Source of the DNA: Synechococcus sp. MU1642
GTDB lineage: Bacteria > Cyanobacteriota > Cyanobacteriia > PCC-6307 > Cyanobiaceae
DNA length: 64,000 bases
Assembly (NCBI RefSeq): GCF_020514115.1
Contig: NZ_VTKZ01000006.1
Span: 1 to 64,000 of the forward strand
Reading direction: 5' to 3'
This document shows positions 20,155-28,988 of the stretch, in pieces. Made by a program: the position numbers and the translations under genes. The notes below the pieces were generated by a model. That model worked only from the letters and a program-made list of their open reading frames with translations, had not been told where the DNA came from and searched no databases. How positions within the stretch are numbered: the stretch's first letter is position 1; every line of letters starts with the position of its first letter.

Positions 20155-21222
20155 ATGGCCACCACCTCCGATTTGCATGTGGTGGAGACACGTCCCTTGG
20201 TGGCCCCTGCTGTGTTGCATCAGGAGCTGCCAATGGACGCTGCGGCGCTCGAGACCGTGGCATCCGCTCGCCAGCGCATTCAAGACACCCTCAGTGGCCG
20301 TGATCAGCGCTTGCTGGTGGTGGTGGGTCCCTGCTCCGTGCATGACGTCAAAGCTGCCCGGGAGTATGCCCAGCGCCTGGCTCCGATCCGCGAGCGCTTG
20401 AAGGATCAGCTCGAGGTGGTGATGCGGGTGTACTTCGAGAAGCCGCGCACCACGGTCGGCTGGAAGGGGTTGATCAACGACCCTCACCTCGATAACTCTT
20501 ACGACATCAATACCGGTCTGCGGCGGGCCCGGGGATTGCTGTTGGATCTCTCCCGTGAGGGGATGCCTACTGCAACGGAACTGCTCGATCCCGTGGTTCC
20601 GCAGTACATCGCCGATTTGATCAGCTGGACTGCGATCGGCGCCAGGACGACGGAAAGTCAGACCCACCGCGAAATGGCCTCAGGGCTGTCGATGCCGATT
20701 GGCTATAAGAACAGCACCAATGGCAGCGCCACCATCGCGATCAATGCCATGCAGGCGGCAGCGAAGCCGCATCACTTCCTCGGCATCAATCGCGAGGGTC
20801 ATGCCTCGATCGTCAGCACCACGGGCAATCCCTATGGCCACCTCGTGCTCCGCGGCGGCAGCCAAGGCAGCAACTACCACTTGGAGGCTGTGGAGGAGGC
20901 CGCAGCCGAGTTGCGCAAGGCCGGCCTGCAGGATCGTCTGATGGTGGATTGCAGCCATGCCAACAGCAACAAAGACTTCCGCCGACAGGCGGACGTCCTG
21001 GCCAGCGTTGCCGAGCAGTTGCGAGGTGGCTCCAACCACGTGATGGGCGTCATGATTGAGAGCCATCTGGTGGAAGGCAACCAGAAACTGAACGCCGACC
21101 TAACGCAGCTGACCTATGGCCAGAGCGTCACTGATGCCTGCATCAGCCTCGAGACCACCGAAGCTTTGTTGGATGATCTCGCCGCGGCCGTGGCCAGTCG
21201 CAAACAGACGGTCACCGCCTGA
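20155..21222 (+). CDS. 3-deoxy-7-phosphoheptulonate (DAHP) synthase, class I
   Basis: The first step of the shikimate pathway, condensing phosphoenolpyruvate and erythrose 4-phosphate. The ATG at 20155 gives 355 aa. The AroF/G/H-type signatures are VVGPCSVHD near residue 64, [20 protein letters not shown], the [15 protein letters not shown] block and [10 protein letters not shown] near residue 265 (metal ligands). Length matches the E. coli-type enzyme. Which isozyme and its feedback inhibitor cannot be read. It diverges from acnB and converges on the phytol-kinase-like gene. Confidence 0.95.
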   Translation: MATTSDLHVVETRPLVAPAVLHQELPMDAAALETVASARQRIQDTLSGRDQRLLVVVGPCSVHDVKAAREYAQRLAPIRERLKDQLEVVMRVYFEKPRTTVGWKGLINDPHLDNSYDINTGLRRARGLLLDLSREGMPTATELLDPVVPQYIADLISWTAIGARTTESQTHREMASGLSMPIGYKNSTNGSATIAINAMQAAAKPHHFLGINREGHASIVSTTGNPYGHLVLRGGSQGSNYHLEAVEEAAAELRKAGLQDRLMVDCSHANSNKDFRRQADVLASVAEQLRGGSNHVMGVMIESHLVEGNQKLNADLTQLTYGQSVTDACISLETTEALLDDLAAAVASRKQTVTA

Positions 21223-21238
21223 GCATCAACGCCTTGGC

Positions 21239-21889
21239 TCAGACCACCAGTTGATTCCACAGAACTCCAACGCTGAGGGGAACGCTGAGGTTGTCGAGAC
21301 CGCCCCAGCTGAGCTGTTCCAGCCCGGTTGCGATGGCGACCATGCCAAGGGTTGCCGGGAGGGACAGGTCAGCCCCCGACCATCGCGCCAGGCCGATCAG
21401 CACCAGGCTTGAGACAACAGCCATGGTCATCGTGCCGACACTTGATTTGGTCTGACCAAAAAGAACCCATTTCAGGGACTCGACGTTGCGGCCGATCAAC
21501 CCTGCAAGGCCATCCCCAAGGGCCATCACGAGAACCCCAGCGGACACCGCATCGGCTCGGGTTGGCCAGAACAGCAGCAGCAGCATTGTGATCGCGATGC
21601 CGTAGGCAATGGTGCCGTAGCTGTTGCGATCAATATCTTCAACGGCGGGTATGAAGCGCCATTGGTGGTTCAACGCCGTCATAAGGGTGATGACTGCCGC
21701 GACAGGCAGGGCAACTACGAAGGGAATCTGAAAGAACCAGGCCAAAGGAACCACGGCTCCGGTTCCGATGTGCACAATCTTTCGGCTCAGTTCCCGTTGG
21801 TTCGGCCGAAGGCGACGACACAACACAGCGCCTGCTGTCACCATCGCCATCCATATCAGGATGGCGATTGGTCCGGTGAAGGAAAGCAA
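21239..21889 (-). CDS. Phytol kinase-like (VTE5/CTP-type) membrane protein
   Basis: About 216 residues with six or seven transmembrane segments. The motifs SRKIVHIGTGAVVP near residue 35, NSYGTIAYGI and VMALGDGLAGLIGR near residue 125 are those of the phytol/dolichol kinase and CDP-diglyceride synthetase-like family. VTE5-type enzymes phosphorylate phytol freed from chlorophyll so that it can enter tocopherol or new chlorophyll. The TTG at 21889 lies 5 bases after the sigma-factor stop. An internal ATG 13 codons later is the alternative start. Substrate is inferred from the family. Confidence 0.8.
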   Translation of the reverse strand: MLSFTGPIAILIWMAMVTAGAVLCRRLRPNQRELSRKIVHIGTGAVVPLAWFFQIPFVVALPVAAVITLMTALNHQWRFIPAVEDIDRNSYGTIAYGIAITMLLLLFWPTRADAVSAGVLVMALGDGLAGLIGRNVESLKWVLFGQTKSSVGTMTMAVVSSLVLIGLARWSGADLSLPATLGMVAIATGLEQLSWGGLDNLSVPLSVGVLWNQLVV

Positions 21890-21894
21890 GTTGC

Positions 21895-22881
21895 TTAGGC
21901 GGCTTGTTGGTGGTTGGTCATCGCTCGCAGTTTGAGAATCGCTTTGGCCTCGAGCTGTCGAACGCGCTCACGGGACACATTGATCTGACGACCGATTTCC
22001 GCAAGGGTTAGAGGCTCTTCACCGCCGAGACCGAACCGCAACTTCAGAATCTTCTGCTCGCGCTCGTTCAACTGCGATAGCCAGCCTCCCAGATGTTCCT
22101 TCTGGATGCTGCGATCCATCCCTTCCATCGGCTCTTCACCGTTGGGATCCGGGATCAATTCGCCCAGGGTGCTGCGATCTTCCTCGCCACGGGCATGGGC
22201 ATCGAGTGATGCACAAGGTGCGCTCTGGGAGATCAGATCCTCCAGTTCCCGCGGTTCGATGCCCATGGCACTTGCCAATTCCAGCCGATTCGGTTGACGG
22301 CCGAAACGGTGGGACAGCTCCCGGGAGATGCGACGCATCTTGGAGAGCTTTTCGCTGATGTGGATCGGCAGGCGAATGGTGCGGGCGCTGTTGTCGATGG
22401 CCCGTGTCATGCCTTGGCGAATCCACCAGTAGGCATAGGTGGAAAATTTGTAGCCCATGGCGGGGTCGAACTTGTCGACTGCTCGTTCCAGGCCGATGGC
22501 ACCTTCCTGAACCAGATCGAGCAGTTCCAGACCTTGGTTTTGATATTTTTTTGCCACGCTCACCACGAGGCGGAGGTTGGCGGCCATCATTCTGTCGCGG
22601 GCGCGTTTGCCCATGCGGATCTTGTGGCGATGCCGAGAGGTCAGTTCCTCTTCCGGTAGCTCCTGAAGTTGCTTCATCGCCTGCACATGATGTGCAAGTT
22701 CGATTTCTTCAGCTGCCGTCAGCAAGGGGATGCGTCCGATGCTGCTCAGATAAAAACCGATGGAGTCGGTGGCAAGCCGCCCTCCTTGTCGAGTTGATGG
22801 TCGACGTCCGGTGGACGGCAACGCAGGTTCCTTCCGAGACGACTTTTTTGTCGTGCCGGAAGATTCCAGAGGGATCCCCAT
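21895..22881 (-). CDS. RNA polymerase sigma factor, group 2 (RpoD-like)
   Basis: A non-essential sigma-70 relative that redirects RNA polymerase. The 328-residue protein begins with a short basic N-terminus, then region 1.2 (DSIGFYLSSIGRIPLLTAAEE). Region 2 follows with NLRLVVSVAKKYQNQGLEL, FDPAMGYKFSTYAYWWIRQ and TIRLPIHISE, then regions 3 and 4 with LTLAEIGRQINVSRERVRQL (-35 recognition helix). There is no long region 1.1, which makes it group 2 rather than the primary sigma. The ATG at 22881 has AGGAG upstream and is preferred to the adjacent GTG. It heads a pair with the phytol-kinase-like gene. Confidence 0.94.
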   Translation of the reverse strand: MGIPLESSGTTKKSSRKEPALPSTGRRPSTRQGGRLATDSIGFYLSSIGRIPLLTAAEEIELAHHVQAMKQLQELPEEELTSRHRHKIRMGKRARDRMMAANLRLVVSVAKKYQNQGLELLDLVQEGAIGLERAVDKFDPAMGYKFSTYAYWWIRQGMTRAIDNSARTIRLPIHISEKLSKMRRISRELSHRFGRQPNRLELASAMGIEPRELEDLISQSAPCASLDAHARGEEDRSTLGELIPDPNGEEPMEGMDRSIQKEHLGGWLSQLNEREQKILKLRFGLGGEEPLTLAEIGRQINVSRERVRQLEAKAILKLRAMTNHQQAA

Positions 22882-23087
22882 CACCCTGGTCTCCTGAATG
22901 AATTTGGGCTGAACTTAGCACCAGGCAACGGCGCTGACTGTTTCGAATCGAAAGAATTTCAGGAGCTGAATCTTTGGCCTTTCAAAGCAACTGATTTGGC
23001 TGTGATCTTGGCTACTTCAAGTTTGTTTTTGAAGCAATGTTGTGTATCGGACGTCACAGACGCATTCACTTCTCAAAACCAAAAGAA

Positions 23088-25226
23088 TCACAAGGCTTGG
23101 ATGCCGTTGCTCCACTCCTTGACCAATTGAATCTGGGAATTACGTTCTGAGTCACCATTTTCGGGTTTGCGCTGCACAAATGTGCCGTCGCTCTGCATGT
23201 CCCAGGCGCCCTGATTGTCATTGAAGTAGAGCTGCAGCAGGCGTTCCAGTTTCTGCCGATGTTCGGGGTGTTCGATCGGTGTGACCGCTTCAATGCGGCG
23301 GTCGAGGTTGCGGCTCATCCAGTCGGCACTGCCGATGTACACCTCCGGAGAGCCGCCGTTGGCGAATGAAAAGATTCTTGAGTGTTCCAGGAACGTGCCG
23401 ATGATGCTGATTACCCGAATGTTTTCACTCAGTCCTTCGCGACTGGGGTAGAGGCTGCACATGCCGCGAATGATCAATTCGATCGTCACTCCGGCCTGGG
23501 ACGCTTCATAAAGAAGCGCAATGATCGTTGGATCCACCAGCGAATTCATCTTCGCTCGGATAACAGCCTCTCGGCCCTGCTGAGCATGTTCAATTTCGCG
23601 GCGGATCAACAGCTCCATGCCTTTCCGCAGGGTGACGGGGGCCACGAGCAGGCGACGAAAACTTTGCTGCTTAGAAAAACCGGTGAGGTAATTAAACAGT
23701 TCCACCAGGTCTTGCCCCAGTTCCTGGTTGGCTGTGAGTAGGCCTAGGTCGGTGTAGAGCTTGGAGGTTTTGGAGTTGTAGTTGCCCGTGCCGATGTGTA
23801 CATAGCTCTGAAGCTTTTCCTTCTCCTTGCGCACCACCAGAACAATCTTGGTGTGGGTTTTTAGCCCCAGCACTCCGTAGACCACATGCACTCCGGACTG
23901 CTCCAGGTGCCGGGCCCATTGGATGTTGTTGTCTTCGTCAAATCGTGCTTTCAATTCCACCAGTGCCATCACCTGCTTGCCGTTTTCGGCGGCACGGATC
24001 AGTGCGGCGATGATCGGTGAGTCTTTTGAGGTGCGGTAGAGCGTCATCTTGATGCCCATCACCTGGGGATCGTCCGCTGCCTGGTTGATGAACTCTTCGA
24101 CGGTTGTCGAGAACAGCTCATAGGGGTGGTGCAGGAGGATGTCCTGACGGCGAATTACCGAGAAGATCGATTTGAACTCATCCGGTTTGATCGCTCCCTC
24201 GTCCAGCAGGTGCTGCTGACTGCGGGCAAGCAGCGTCGGTGTCTGGCCTCCGTGGGTTTGGCTCTTGAGGTTCGGTAGCGGTAGTGAAGTCAGGCTGAGC
24301 AGGTCGTCCAGGCCCAGGGGGCCATCGATCACATAGAGATCTTCTTCTTCAACGCTGAGTCCTGTCATCAGCATCTCCACCACGTCCTGAGGCATCTCGT
24401 TGGGCACCTCCAGGCGCACCACCTCTCCGCCCATCCGTCGCTTTCGCAATCCCTGTTCCAGGGCCAGCATCAGGTCATCGGCTTCCAGATCCCTTAGCTC
24501 GAGATCTGCATCCCGCGTCACGCGGAAGAAGTAGTGCCCCTCGATCTTCATGCCAGGGAACAGCTCCTTCAGGTTGAAGGCGATCACCTGCTCGAGTGCG
24601 ATGGCACTGTGAACGGGATTGTGCTCCTGGCCGCTCAGGTTCGAGGGGATGGCGATGAAGCGAGGAAGGTTTTTCTGGGGAACTTTGACCCGTGCAAATT
24701 GCCGTTGTCCCGTTTCCGGATCAACAACCACGGCGGCAACGTTCAGGCTCAGGTTGCTAACGAAGGGGAACGGATGGGCCGGGTCCACTGCCAGGGGTGT
24801 GAGCACTGGAAACACCGACGTCTGAAAGGTGTCGTCAACCCACTGGCGTTGGTCGTCGTTCAGCTGTCTGTAATCCAGCAGCTCAACTCTGTGTTCCAGC
24901 AGCTTCGGCCTCAGGTGATGGCGGTAATGCACCTGTTGCTCTCGCAGCAGGGGAATCAATCGCTCTCGGATCGCTAGCAGCTGCTCCAAGGGCGATTTGC
25001 CATCCTCACTCGGTTTGTTGACGCCCGCCTCAACCTGAGACTTCAGTGACGCCACGCGAACCATGAAGAATTCGTCGAGGTTGTTGCTGAAGATGGCGCT
25101 GAACTTGGCTTGATCGAGCAGAGGTGTGCGCGGATCCAGGGCTTGAGCCAGCACCCTCTCGTTGAAGGCAATCCAGCTCAGCTCCCGGTTGATGTAGTGC
25201 TCCGGAGCTAAGGCTGCTGCGCACAT
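23088..25226 (-). CDS. ppk: Polyphosphate kinase 1
   Basis: Reversibly polymerises ATP gamma-phosphate into polyphosphate, relevant to phosphate storage. It has 712 residues and starts MCAAALAPEHYINRELSWIAF. FSNNLDEFFMVRVASL marks the N domain. The C-terminal phospholipase-D-like halves carry VELKARFDEDNNI and GLKTHTKIVLVVRKE, with the catalytic histidine in the THTK segment. Later come HIGTGNYN and GSADWMSRNLDRRIEAVTPI. All expected domains are present. It lies 45 bases downstream of the MFS gene on the same strand, with a gap of about 200 bases before the sigma gene. Confidence 0.96.
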   Translation of the reverse strand: MCAAALAPEHYINRELSWIAFNERVLAQALDPRTPLLDQAKFSAIFSNNLDEFFMVRVASLKSQVEAGVNKPSEDGKSPLEQLLAIRERLIPLLREQQVHYRHHLRPKLLEHRVELLDYRQLNDDQRQWVDDTFQTSVFPVLTPLAVDPAHPFPFVSNLSLNVAAVVVDPETGQRQFARVKVPQKNLPRFIAIPSNLSGQEHNPVHSAIALEQVIAFNLKELFPGMKIEGHYFFRVTRDADLELRDLEADDLMLALEQGLRKRRMGGEVVRLEVPNEMPQDVVEMLMTGLSVEEEDLYVIDGPLGLDDLLSLTSLPLPNLKSQTHGGQTPTLLARSQQHLLDEGAIKPDEFKSIFSVIRRQDILLHHPYELFSTTVEEFINQAADDPQVMGIKMTLYRTSKDSPIIAALIRAAENGKQVMALVELKARFDEDNNIQWARHLEQSGVHVVYGVLGLKTHTKIVLVVRKEKEKLQSYVHIGTGNYNSKTSKLYTDLGLLTANQELGQDLVELFNYLTGFSKQQSFRRLLVAPVTLRKGMELLIRREIEHAQQGREAVIRAKMNSLVDPTIIALLYEASQAGVTIELIIRGMCSLYPSREGLSENIRVISIIGTFLEHSRIFSFANGGSPEVYIGSADWMSRNLDRRIEAVTPIEHPEHRQKLERLLQLYFNDNQGAWDMQSDGTFVQRKPENGDSERNSQIQLVKEWSNGIQAL

Positions 25227-25271
25227 GGGCTGAATGGCTAGGCGCTGGTGTCTTCAGCTGAAACGTAGCAA

Positions 25272-26561
25272 TCAGGACTGGCTTGGTTGTGTGTCGGAGA
25301 TGGCCGGCAGAGGGCTGCCGGCCACAAGGCCGATCACGATCACCAACAGGGTTGCCGCAGCAGCAAAGGGGCTCACTGGACCCAGAAGGTCGTAGCTCAA
25401 TCCCGCCAGGGGGGGACCGAGAAAACTGCCCAAACTCTGCAGGGCCTGAAGGCTGCCGAGGGCGCTTCCTTGCCCCTCCCGACCCAGGCGTCGCGACACC
25501 AGGCTGCGCAGGCTTGGTGTGACCAAGCCGGTGCCCAGGGCCAGGATGCCGACGGCGGTGAAGATTGCGCCGGCTCGATCGGATGCACCGATGCTGGGGA
25601 TTAGCAGACATCCAATGATCACCAGGCCCAGCCCCAGCAAGGTCAGCCGCCATTCACCAAACTGTTTCACCAGGGGCCCGATCAGCCCTCCTTGAACCAC
25701 GGTGGCGACGACCCCTACGACAAGGAACGCTGTGGTGGCCAATTCAGGGCCCCAGCCGAAGCGCTGCTTGAAATAGAGCACCAGGATGGCGGTGAACCCG
25801 TTGAAGGCCAGAAAGAACAGGAAAAAAGCTCCGCACAGTCGCCCCACGCTGGGGTTCATCAGCACCTGGCTGAGTCGTGCAAATGGATTTAGGTCGCGTT
25901 TTCTGGGCAGGCTTTTTCGCGAGTCCTGAGGATGGGTTTCTGGCAGCAGATTGAGCACCACCAAGAGGTTGAGAGCAGCAAAGCCTGTGGCCACCCAAAC
26001 GGGAAGGGACACCGCCACCTGGGCCAGTTGCCCGCCAACGAAGGGCCCAAGGATGAACCCAAAGCCAAAGGCAACGCCAATCAAGCCGAAGGCACGGGCC
26101 CGCTTGTCGGGAGGAGTGATGTCCGCGAGCACGGCGCTGGCCGTCGCTGCCGTACCCCCACTGATGCCGTCAATGATCCGAGCTGCGAACAGCAGCAACA
26201 GGGGAAGCAGGCTTTGGCTGGGCCAAGGCAGTGAAACCGTTACTGCAAACAGGCCGAGTCCCACGACGGATCCTGCAACGCAGATGCTGATCACGGGGCG
26301 GCGGCCGTACCGATCACTCAGCGCGCCGATCAGCGGGGTGACCAGGAACTGAGCAAGGGCATAGCTTCCCGCCAACAGACCTAGGGTTCGTCCGTCTGGG
26401 GCGAACTGGGCCAGGAGAAAGGGCAACAGCGGAAAGACAATGCTTTCGCTGAGCCGGTCGTTAAGCAGCGTTAGAAACGCGCTGAGCAGTGTGGGAATCC
26501 GAGGACGCTGCAAGCTTGCTGCCACGCAGGAGAGACTCACATTCCAACAGGCGGCTGCCAT
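25272..26561 (-). CDS. MFS efflux-type transporter
   Basis: Up to 429 residues with 12 transmembrane segments. The loop 2-3 signature GALSDRYGRRPVIS (about residue 80) and the conserved arginine and acidic residues in the first helices (LNDRLSESIVFPL) match drug-H+ antiporter or TetA-like members of the major facilitator superfamily. The substrate is unknown. The ATG at 26561 shares two bases with the GNAT start on the other strand. A GTG at 26540 or TTG at 26513 (giving L-Q-R-P-R-I-P-T) would avoid that overlap and may be the true start. Confidence 0.85.
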   Translation of the reverse strand: MAAACWNVSLSCVAASLQRPRIPTLLSAFLTLLNDRLSESIVFPLLPFLLAQFAPDGRTLGLLAGSYALAQFLVTPLIGALSDRYGRRPVISICVAGSVVGLGLFAVTVSLPWPSQSLLPLLLLFAARIIDGISGGTAATASAVLADITPPDKRARAFGLIGVAFGFGFILGPFVGGQLAQVAVSLPVWVATGFAALNLLVVLNLLPETHPQDSRKSLPRKRDLNPFARLSQVLMNPSVGRLCGAFFLFFLAFNGFTAILVLYFKQRFGWGPELATTAFLVVGVVATVVQGGLIGPLVKQFGEWRLTLLGLGLVIIGCLLIPSIGASDRAGAIFTAVGILALGTGLVTPSLRSLVSRRLGREGQGSALGSLQALQSLGSFLGPPLAGLSYDLLGPVSPFAAAATLLVIVIGLVAGSPLPAISDTQPSQS

Positions 26562-27027
26562 GGCTTTGCGTCCGATTGCTCCGGAGGATCAACCGCTCTT
26601 GCGGGAGATCTATGCCGATGCGATCGAATCGCAGGCTCCCCTCCTTTATTCAGATGAACAAGTCAGGGCTTGGGCGGCCCTGGCTTGGTTGCCCGGCGTG
26701 CTCGACGCGAGTTTTCGGGAAGGCTCGGGATGGCTTACCACCGATGGTTCAGCGTTTGCGATCCGCCATCCCGAAGATCGTCTGTCGTTGCTCTACTGCC
26801 GTGGTTGTGCCTCGAGGCGCGGGCATGGCAATGCGCTTTTGAATCGGATTGAGGCGGATGCGCTGGCGTCCGGCGTCTGGCACCTGCGAACGGAGGCCAG
26901 CCAGTTCAGCCGACCGTTGCTGGAGCGACGCGGCTGGTGTGTGGAAGTGCCGGAGACAATCCTGATTGGAGGCGTTCCGTTCGAGCGTTATCGGATGGTC
27001 AAGCGGCTCCGCCAAGTGCAGAGTTGA
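26560..27027 (+). CDS. GNAT-family N-acetyltransferase
   Basis: 155 residues from the ATG at 26560. The fold pattern is an N-terminal MALRPIAPEDQPLLREIYAD, an acetyl-CoA-binding loop read as CRGCASRRGHGNALLNRIE (R-x-x-G-x-G/A-like), and a C-terminal strand with FERYRMVKRL. It probably acetylates an amine of a small molecule or protein N-terminus with acetyl-CoA. It overlaps the TrpD2-like gene tail to tail by 40 bases. The substrate cannot be read. Confidence 0.75.
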   Translation: MALRPIAPEDQPLLREIYADAIESQAPLLYSDEQVRAWAALAWLPGVLDASFREGSGWLTTDGSAFAIRHPEDRLSLLYCRGCASRRGHGNALLNRIEADALASGVWHLRTEASQFSRPLLERRGWCVEVPETILIGGVPFERYRMVKRLRQVQS

Positions 27028-28058
27028 TCGAGCATGGCTTGGGCTTGGCCCGTTTGCAGAGCAGACGCTGCCTGTTGAATGCCCTGTTTTAGGGATTCAC
27101 TGCAGCCGGAGAACCACAGATAGGCGCCGGCGTTCCAGCGCACGGCGTCGCAAAGAGGGCCTTTGTGCTGCAGGGCGTTTCGTGCCTGATCGGCCCAGGT
27201 GCTGTCGTCTGCCCATTCCACATCGGCGTCGTGACAGCCATGGTCACGGGGGTGCAGGATCAATCGTTCGGCTTCGCCGTTTCGCACCCGGGCCGTGATG
27301 CAGGCCCTGCCGATGGGCAGGTCGGTTCCTCCTTCCAACCCCTTCACGGTGAGGACATCGGTTTCGCCGGCTTGCTTTAGGGCTTCCCAGGCGCGGGCTT
27401 CTGTTGGTGGGTGGACAAAGCCACTCACGAGAAGATGGTCACCTTGGTGGGGTGTCCAGAGCAGTTCCAGGCTGGCAACCGGGGGACGCTTGCCCAGCTC
27501 CTCGCGGTAGCCGATCAGGGTTTCCGCGATGGGGAAGTGGTCCGGTTGGTGGATCAGGGCGAAGCCGTTCTGCTGGAACCCCTTTGCAACGGCGCTGATC
27601 GGCAGACCTGTCAGGTCGAGATTGAGAAGACGGAACAGATCAACAGCGGTGACGCCGTATTTGATCGGCATCCGGTTACCGCCCTGCAGAACCACAGGCT
27701 GACCACAGGCCAGCAGCACCAGCGCGGTGAGCGGGTAAATCGGCGCTGTGCGCGTGCGCCCGTCATAGGGCATGCCGAAACAGAGCGGTGTTCGACTGCC
27801 AGCGGTGGATTGCAGCACCGGTCCGTGGGTTCGGTAGGTGTCGAGCATCCCCGTGAGTTCCTGGGGTTCGGGTCGTCGGATGCGATGGGCAATAAGGAAG
27901 GCGCCGATCTGTGCGGGCGTCGCTTCGCCCTGCAGCATCAGCTCCATGGCATCAGCCGCTTCCTCGCGACTCATGCCTTTGCTGGTGTGTTCACCGCTTC
28001 CCACTTTGCGCAGGTGCTGCTTGAAGCGGTTGCGGCCGGAGAGAACTTCGCTTGTCAA
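26988..28058 (-). CDS. TrpD2-like (anthranilate phosphoribosyltransferase family) protein
   Basis: 356 residues with the glycosyl-transferase-3 layout: an N-terminal helical domain (SREEAADAMELMLQGEATPAQ), then the core with QGGNRMPIKYGVTAVDLF near residue 140 and TVKGLEGGTDLPIGR near residue 250. These resemble TrpD but lack the canonical GTGGD PRPP loop, where this protein reads F-G-M-P-Y-D-G. This suits the TrpD2/YbiB-like subfamily, members of which have been reported to bind nucleic acid rather than make tryptophan. An NtcA-type palindrome lies 53 bases upstream of its start. The function here is uncertain. Confidence 0.75.
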   Translation of the reverse strand: MTSEVLSGRNRFKQHLRKVGSGEHTSKGMSREEAADAMELMLQGEATPAQIGAFLIAHRIRRPEPQELTGMLDTYRTHGPVLQSTAGSRTPLCFGMPYDGRTRTAPIYPLTALVLLACGQPVVLQGGNRMPIKYGVTAVDLFRLLNLDLTGLPISAVAKGFQQNGFALIHQPDHFPIAETLIGYREELGKRPPVASLELLWTPHQGDHLLVSGFVHPPTEARAWEALKQAGETDVLTVKGLEGGTDLPIGRACITARVRNGEAERLILHPRDHGCHDADVEWADDSTWADQARNALQHKGPLCDAVRWNAGAYLWFSGCSESLKQGIQQAASALQTGQAQAMLDQLCTWRSRLTIR

Positions 28059-28110
28059 AGGTCCGGCCTCAAGCTGTGGTCAGTCTTCAGGAGCGACTGA
28101 CCCGGCAGGG

Positions 28111-28124
28111 GTAGCAATTGCTAC
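28111..28124. promoter_or_regulatory. Perfect palindrome GTAGCAATTGCTAC, NtcA-type site
   Basis: The 14-base sequence is its own reverse complement and fits the NtcA consensus GTA-N8-TAC exactly. It lies 53 bases upstream of the leftward TrpD2-like gene and beyond the stop of a small leftward gene. No TANNNT -10 box was found 20-24 bases downstream on either strand, so activator use is unproven. Confidence 0.6.
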
Positions 28125-28130
28125 GAAAGT

Positions 28131-28301
28131 TCAGGGCCTGCTTAATCGGGATAACCCTTCGAAGCTGCCATGACGTGGATGCTCAGGGTGGTGGCGTCCT
28201 TCGGCGTAATAGAGCCGCTCCAGGATCAGTTGGGGAGCGGTTGTCGGTGGAAGAAATTGCGCCTGAAGCAGGGTTGCCATGGATTGGAAAAATTGGCTCA
28301 T
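28131..28301 (-). CDS. Small hypothetical protein
   Basis: 56 residues from the ATG at 28301 (MSQFFQSMATLLQAQFLPP), ending in a histidine-rich segment GRHHPEHPRHGSFEGL. The pattern '...LERLYYAEGRHHPEHPRHG' gives me an impression of a conserved picocyanobacterial protein, but I cannot name the family. There is no membrane segment. It stops just before the NtcA-type palindrome at 28111-28124 and so may share a transcript with the TrpD2-like gene. It could also be spurious. Confidence 0.5.
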   Translation of the reverse strand: MSQFFQSMATLLQAQFLPPTTAPQLILERLYYAEGRHHPEHPRHGSFEGLSRLSRP

Positions 28302-28443
28302 TCCAAATTTCTTCTTCAAAACTAATTTCACTCGCAGCATGGGCTTGTTGGCTGTGCTTGTTGCTTCAAAACAGGCTGTTGTTTTGTAGTTAATGCTTCA
28401 TTGTTGGGTCAGCGTTTACGCAACAGTTCCATAGCTGCTGAGA

Positions 28444-28460
28444 CGTTCCAGCTTGGAACG
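28444..28460. promoter_or_regulatory. Inverted repeat upstream of cynS
   Basis: CGTTCCA and TGGAACG (seven-base arms, three-base spacer) lie 39-55 bases before the cynS ATG. A TATAAC at 28487-28492 could be the -10 box, placing the repeat near the -35 region, where it could act as an operator. A T-run follows the repeat, so a weak terminator is the alternative. Confidence 0.4.
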
Positions 28461-28498
28461 CTGTTTTTAAAGCGGCTATAACAATTTTTCGTTCAATC

Positions 28499-28933
28499 AT
28501 GACTGTTACTGCTGCCTTGATGGCTGCCAAGAAAGCCAAAGGCATGAGTTTTGCCGATCTTGAGTCGGCGATGGGCCTTGATGAGGTCTGGATTGCTTCC
28601 TTGTTCTACGGACAAGCCACGGCCTCCAAGGAAGAAGCTGAAAAGCTGGCTGAACTGCTCTCCCTTGATTCGGCCATAACCGCCGCTTTGCAGGAGTTCC
28701 CCACCAAGGGAAGCCTCGATCCGGTGATCCCCACTGATCCCCTGATCTATCGTTTTTACGAGATCATGCAGGTCTATGGAATGCCCCTGAAAGATGTTAT
28801 TCAGGAACATTTTGGTGACGGCATCATGAGCGCGATTGACTTCACGCTTGATGTCGACAAAGTGGAGGATCCCAAAGGTGATCGCGTCAAAATCACCATG
28901 TGCGGTAAGTTCCTGCCTTACAAAAAGTGGTGA
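28499..28933 (+). CDS. cynS: Cyanate hydratase (cyanase)
   Basis: Converts cyanate and bicarbonate to ammonium and CO2 (via carbamate), letting the cell use cyanate as nitrogen. 144 residues from the ATG at 28499, close to the usual 147-156. An N-terminal helix-turn-helix-like domain precedes the catalytic domain, where [20 protein letters not shown] supplies the arginine and glutamate and GIMSAIDF supplies the serine of the active site. The C-terminus GKFLPYKKW is typical. It stands alone, followed by a strong terminator, and needs bicarbonate (see the carbonic anhydrase at 39 kb). Confidence 0.97.
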   Translation: MTVTAALMAAKKAKGMSFADLESAMGLDEVWIASLFYGQATASKEEAEKLAELLSLDSAITAALQEFPTKGSLDPVIPTDPLIYRFYEIMQVYGMPLKDVIQEHFGDGIMSAIDFTLDVDKVEDPKGDRVKITMCGKFLPYKKW

Positions 28934-28964
28934 ATAGCCAAGTGTCTTGAATGAAGACATCAAG

Positions 28965-28988
28965 GCCCCGCTACAGCGGGGCTTTTTT
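28965..28988. terminator. Terminator between cynS and the HEAT gene
   Basis: GCCCCGC (28965-28971) and GCGGGGC (28976-28982) form a seven-base stem with a TACA loop, followed by six T on the + strand. It ends cynS. The converging HEAT gene stops inside the T-run. Confidence 0.9.

Noticed and set aside
20059-20667. Upstream extension of the AcnB frame
   Set aside because: It is antisense to DAHP synthase, and the ATG at 20058 matches the known AcnB N-terminus.
22882-23087. Possible small gene between the sigma factor and ppk
   Set aside because: No start with a frame longer than about 20 codons. It is probably the sigma-gene leader.
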